Below are positions 63,739 to 64,000 of a DNA stretch of 64,000 nucleotides, piece by piece. Positions within the stretch are counted from its first letter, which is position 1. Each line of letters opens with the position of its first letter. The stretch spans positions 30,011-94,010 of the forward strand of contig CAJXVZ010000004.1 of NCBI GenBank assembly GCA_913062845.1, given 5' to 3'. The translations under genes and the position numbers were made by a program. The notes below the pieces were generated by a model. The model ran no database searches and was not told where the DNA came from. It worked only from the letters and a program-made list of their open reading frames with translations. This DNA is from an uncultured Psychroflexus sp. (lineage in GTDB: Bacteria > Bacteroidota > Bacteroidia > Flavobacteriales > Flavobacteriaceae).

Positions 63739-63999
63739 ATGATAAAGTTGAGCCACATAGCAGTATTTTTTATTGTTCTATTGCTTATGTCGTGCGGTAA
63801 ACAAAAAAATAAGGAAGAAAAATCGATGGAAGAAAAAAAGAGCAAATCCAGTCTAACAGCTAAGGATATTCTTGGTAATCCAGACTATAGAGCTATTTCT
63901 TATGGCGGCTATCGTATGAAAAAAAGAGACAGTCAACCAACAATCCCTCAGCTGATGCCACTTGCGTGTTTGCATCAAAAGATTCACTGTTGTAGCTAG
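63739..63999 (+). CDS. N-terminus of a probable GH17 lipoprotein, interrupted at the window end
   Basis: This is the start of a lipoprotein (lipobox LLMSCGKQ) 12 bp after the phosphorylase gene. ILGNPDYRAISYGGYRMKKR followed by a QPT motif resembles the mature N-terminus of flavobacterial GH17 endo-beta-1,3-glucanases. After about 63950 the reading changes to unrelated residues (MPLACLHQKIHCCS) and stops at 63997-63999. I do not see the expected helix-1 region in any frame. Either the gene is broken by an insertion or rearrangement, or the sequence is faulty here. Family call from a short segment and from memory. Confidence 0.55.
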   Translation: MIKLSHIAVFFIVLLLMSCGKQKNKEEKSMEEKKSKSSLTAKDILGNPDYRAISYGGYRMKKRDSQPTIPQLMPLACLHQKIHCCS

Positions 64000-64000
64000 C

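Noticed and set aside
1-64000. tRNA, rRNA or riboswitch genes
   Set aside because: I looked through the intergenic gaps and saw no cloverleaf-like or conserved aptamer sequence. Short or diverged RNAs could be missed without a covariance-model search.

Overview
The window looks like a chromosomal segment of a marine member of the Flavobacteriaceae (Bacteroidota). Three things point there: AT-rich DNA with TAnnTTTG-type -7 boxes and no obvious Shine-Dalgarno sequences; lineage markers such as type IX secretion (T9SS) C-terminal sorting domains, a GldI-type gliding lipoprotein and SusC/SusD pairs; and many lipoproteins with short Cys lipoboxes. I saw no rRNA, tRNA, CRISPR array, prophage or complete insertion sequence.

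Layout. (1) 1-12.9 kb: two giant co-oriented secreted proteins, the first cut by the window edge. They are built from tandem fibronectin III, MAM/jelly-roll, PPC-like, CUB-like and DUF4397 modules and each ends in a T9SS type A sorting domain. Each gene is followed by a clear hairpin terminator. (2) 12.9-17.9 kb: an overlapping GT2 / YbbR-like / coaE operon, then a histidine kinase and OmpR-type response regulator pair. (3) 17.9-28.3 kb, minus strand: miaA, a K+ channel with a C-terminal zinc ribbon, a DnaQ-exonuclease/UvrC-like GIY-YIG fusion that seems to start at a rare Ile codon, yggS, a DUF1015 gene, a 3-hydroxyacyl-CoA dehydrogenase, a Gfo/Idh/MocA oxidoreductase, a small unknown gene, a thioredoxin-like protein and a TonB-dependent receptor. 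(4) 28.4-36.1 kb, plus strand: pcm, a split 5'-nucleotidase, nrnA, gldI, a cyclophilin-FKBP fusion, a phytase-like esterase, a histidine phosphatase and an EEP-family protein. Several of these are phosphoesterases. (5) 36.2-41.7 kb: a small lipoprotein, pheT, a YjbR-like protein, a LysE exporter and pyrD.

(6) 41.7-64 kb: a polysaccharide utilisation locus whose content fits beta-1,3-glucan (laminarin). It holds a SusC/SusD pair, two surface lipoproteins (one with PKD domains and three CBM-like repeats), pepT, a membrane-spanning regulator (beta-propeller, Y_Y_Y domain, one TM helix, LuxR-type HTH), a predicted clan GH-A glycosidase joined to a probable outer-membrane beta-barrel, a CBM/Big2 lipoprotein, a GH16 lipoprotein with a complete ExDxxE site, a PKD-CBM lipoprotein, a cytoplasmic GH149/GH94-like phosphorylase, and the start of a probable GH17 lipoprotein at the window edge.

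Inferred pathway: the surface lipoproteins and GH16 (with GH17) bind and cut the glucan, SusCD imports oligosaccharides, and the cytoplasmic phosphorylase releases glucose 1-phosphate. The regulator between the two halves is the likely sensor. The most unusual items are the glycosidase/beta-barrel fusion, a putative glucan-binding module shared by the giant T9SS protein and a PUL lipoprotein, the non-canonical start codon of the exonuclease/GIY-YIG gene, a perfect 24-bp palindrome upstream of susC, and a coding break in the last ~50 bases.
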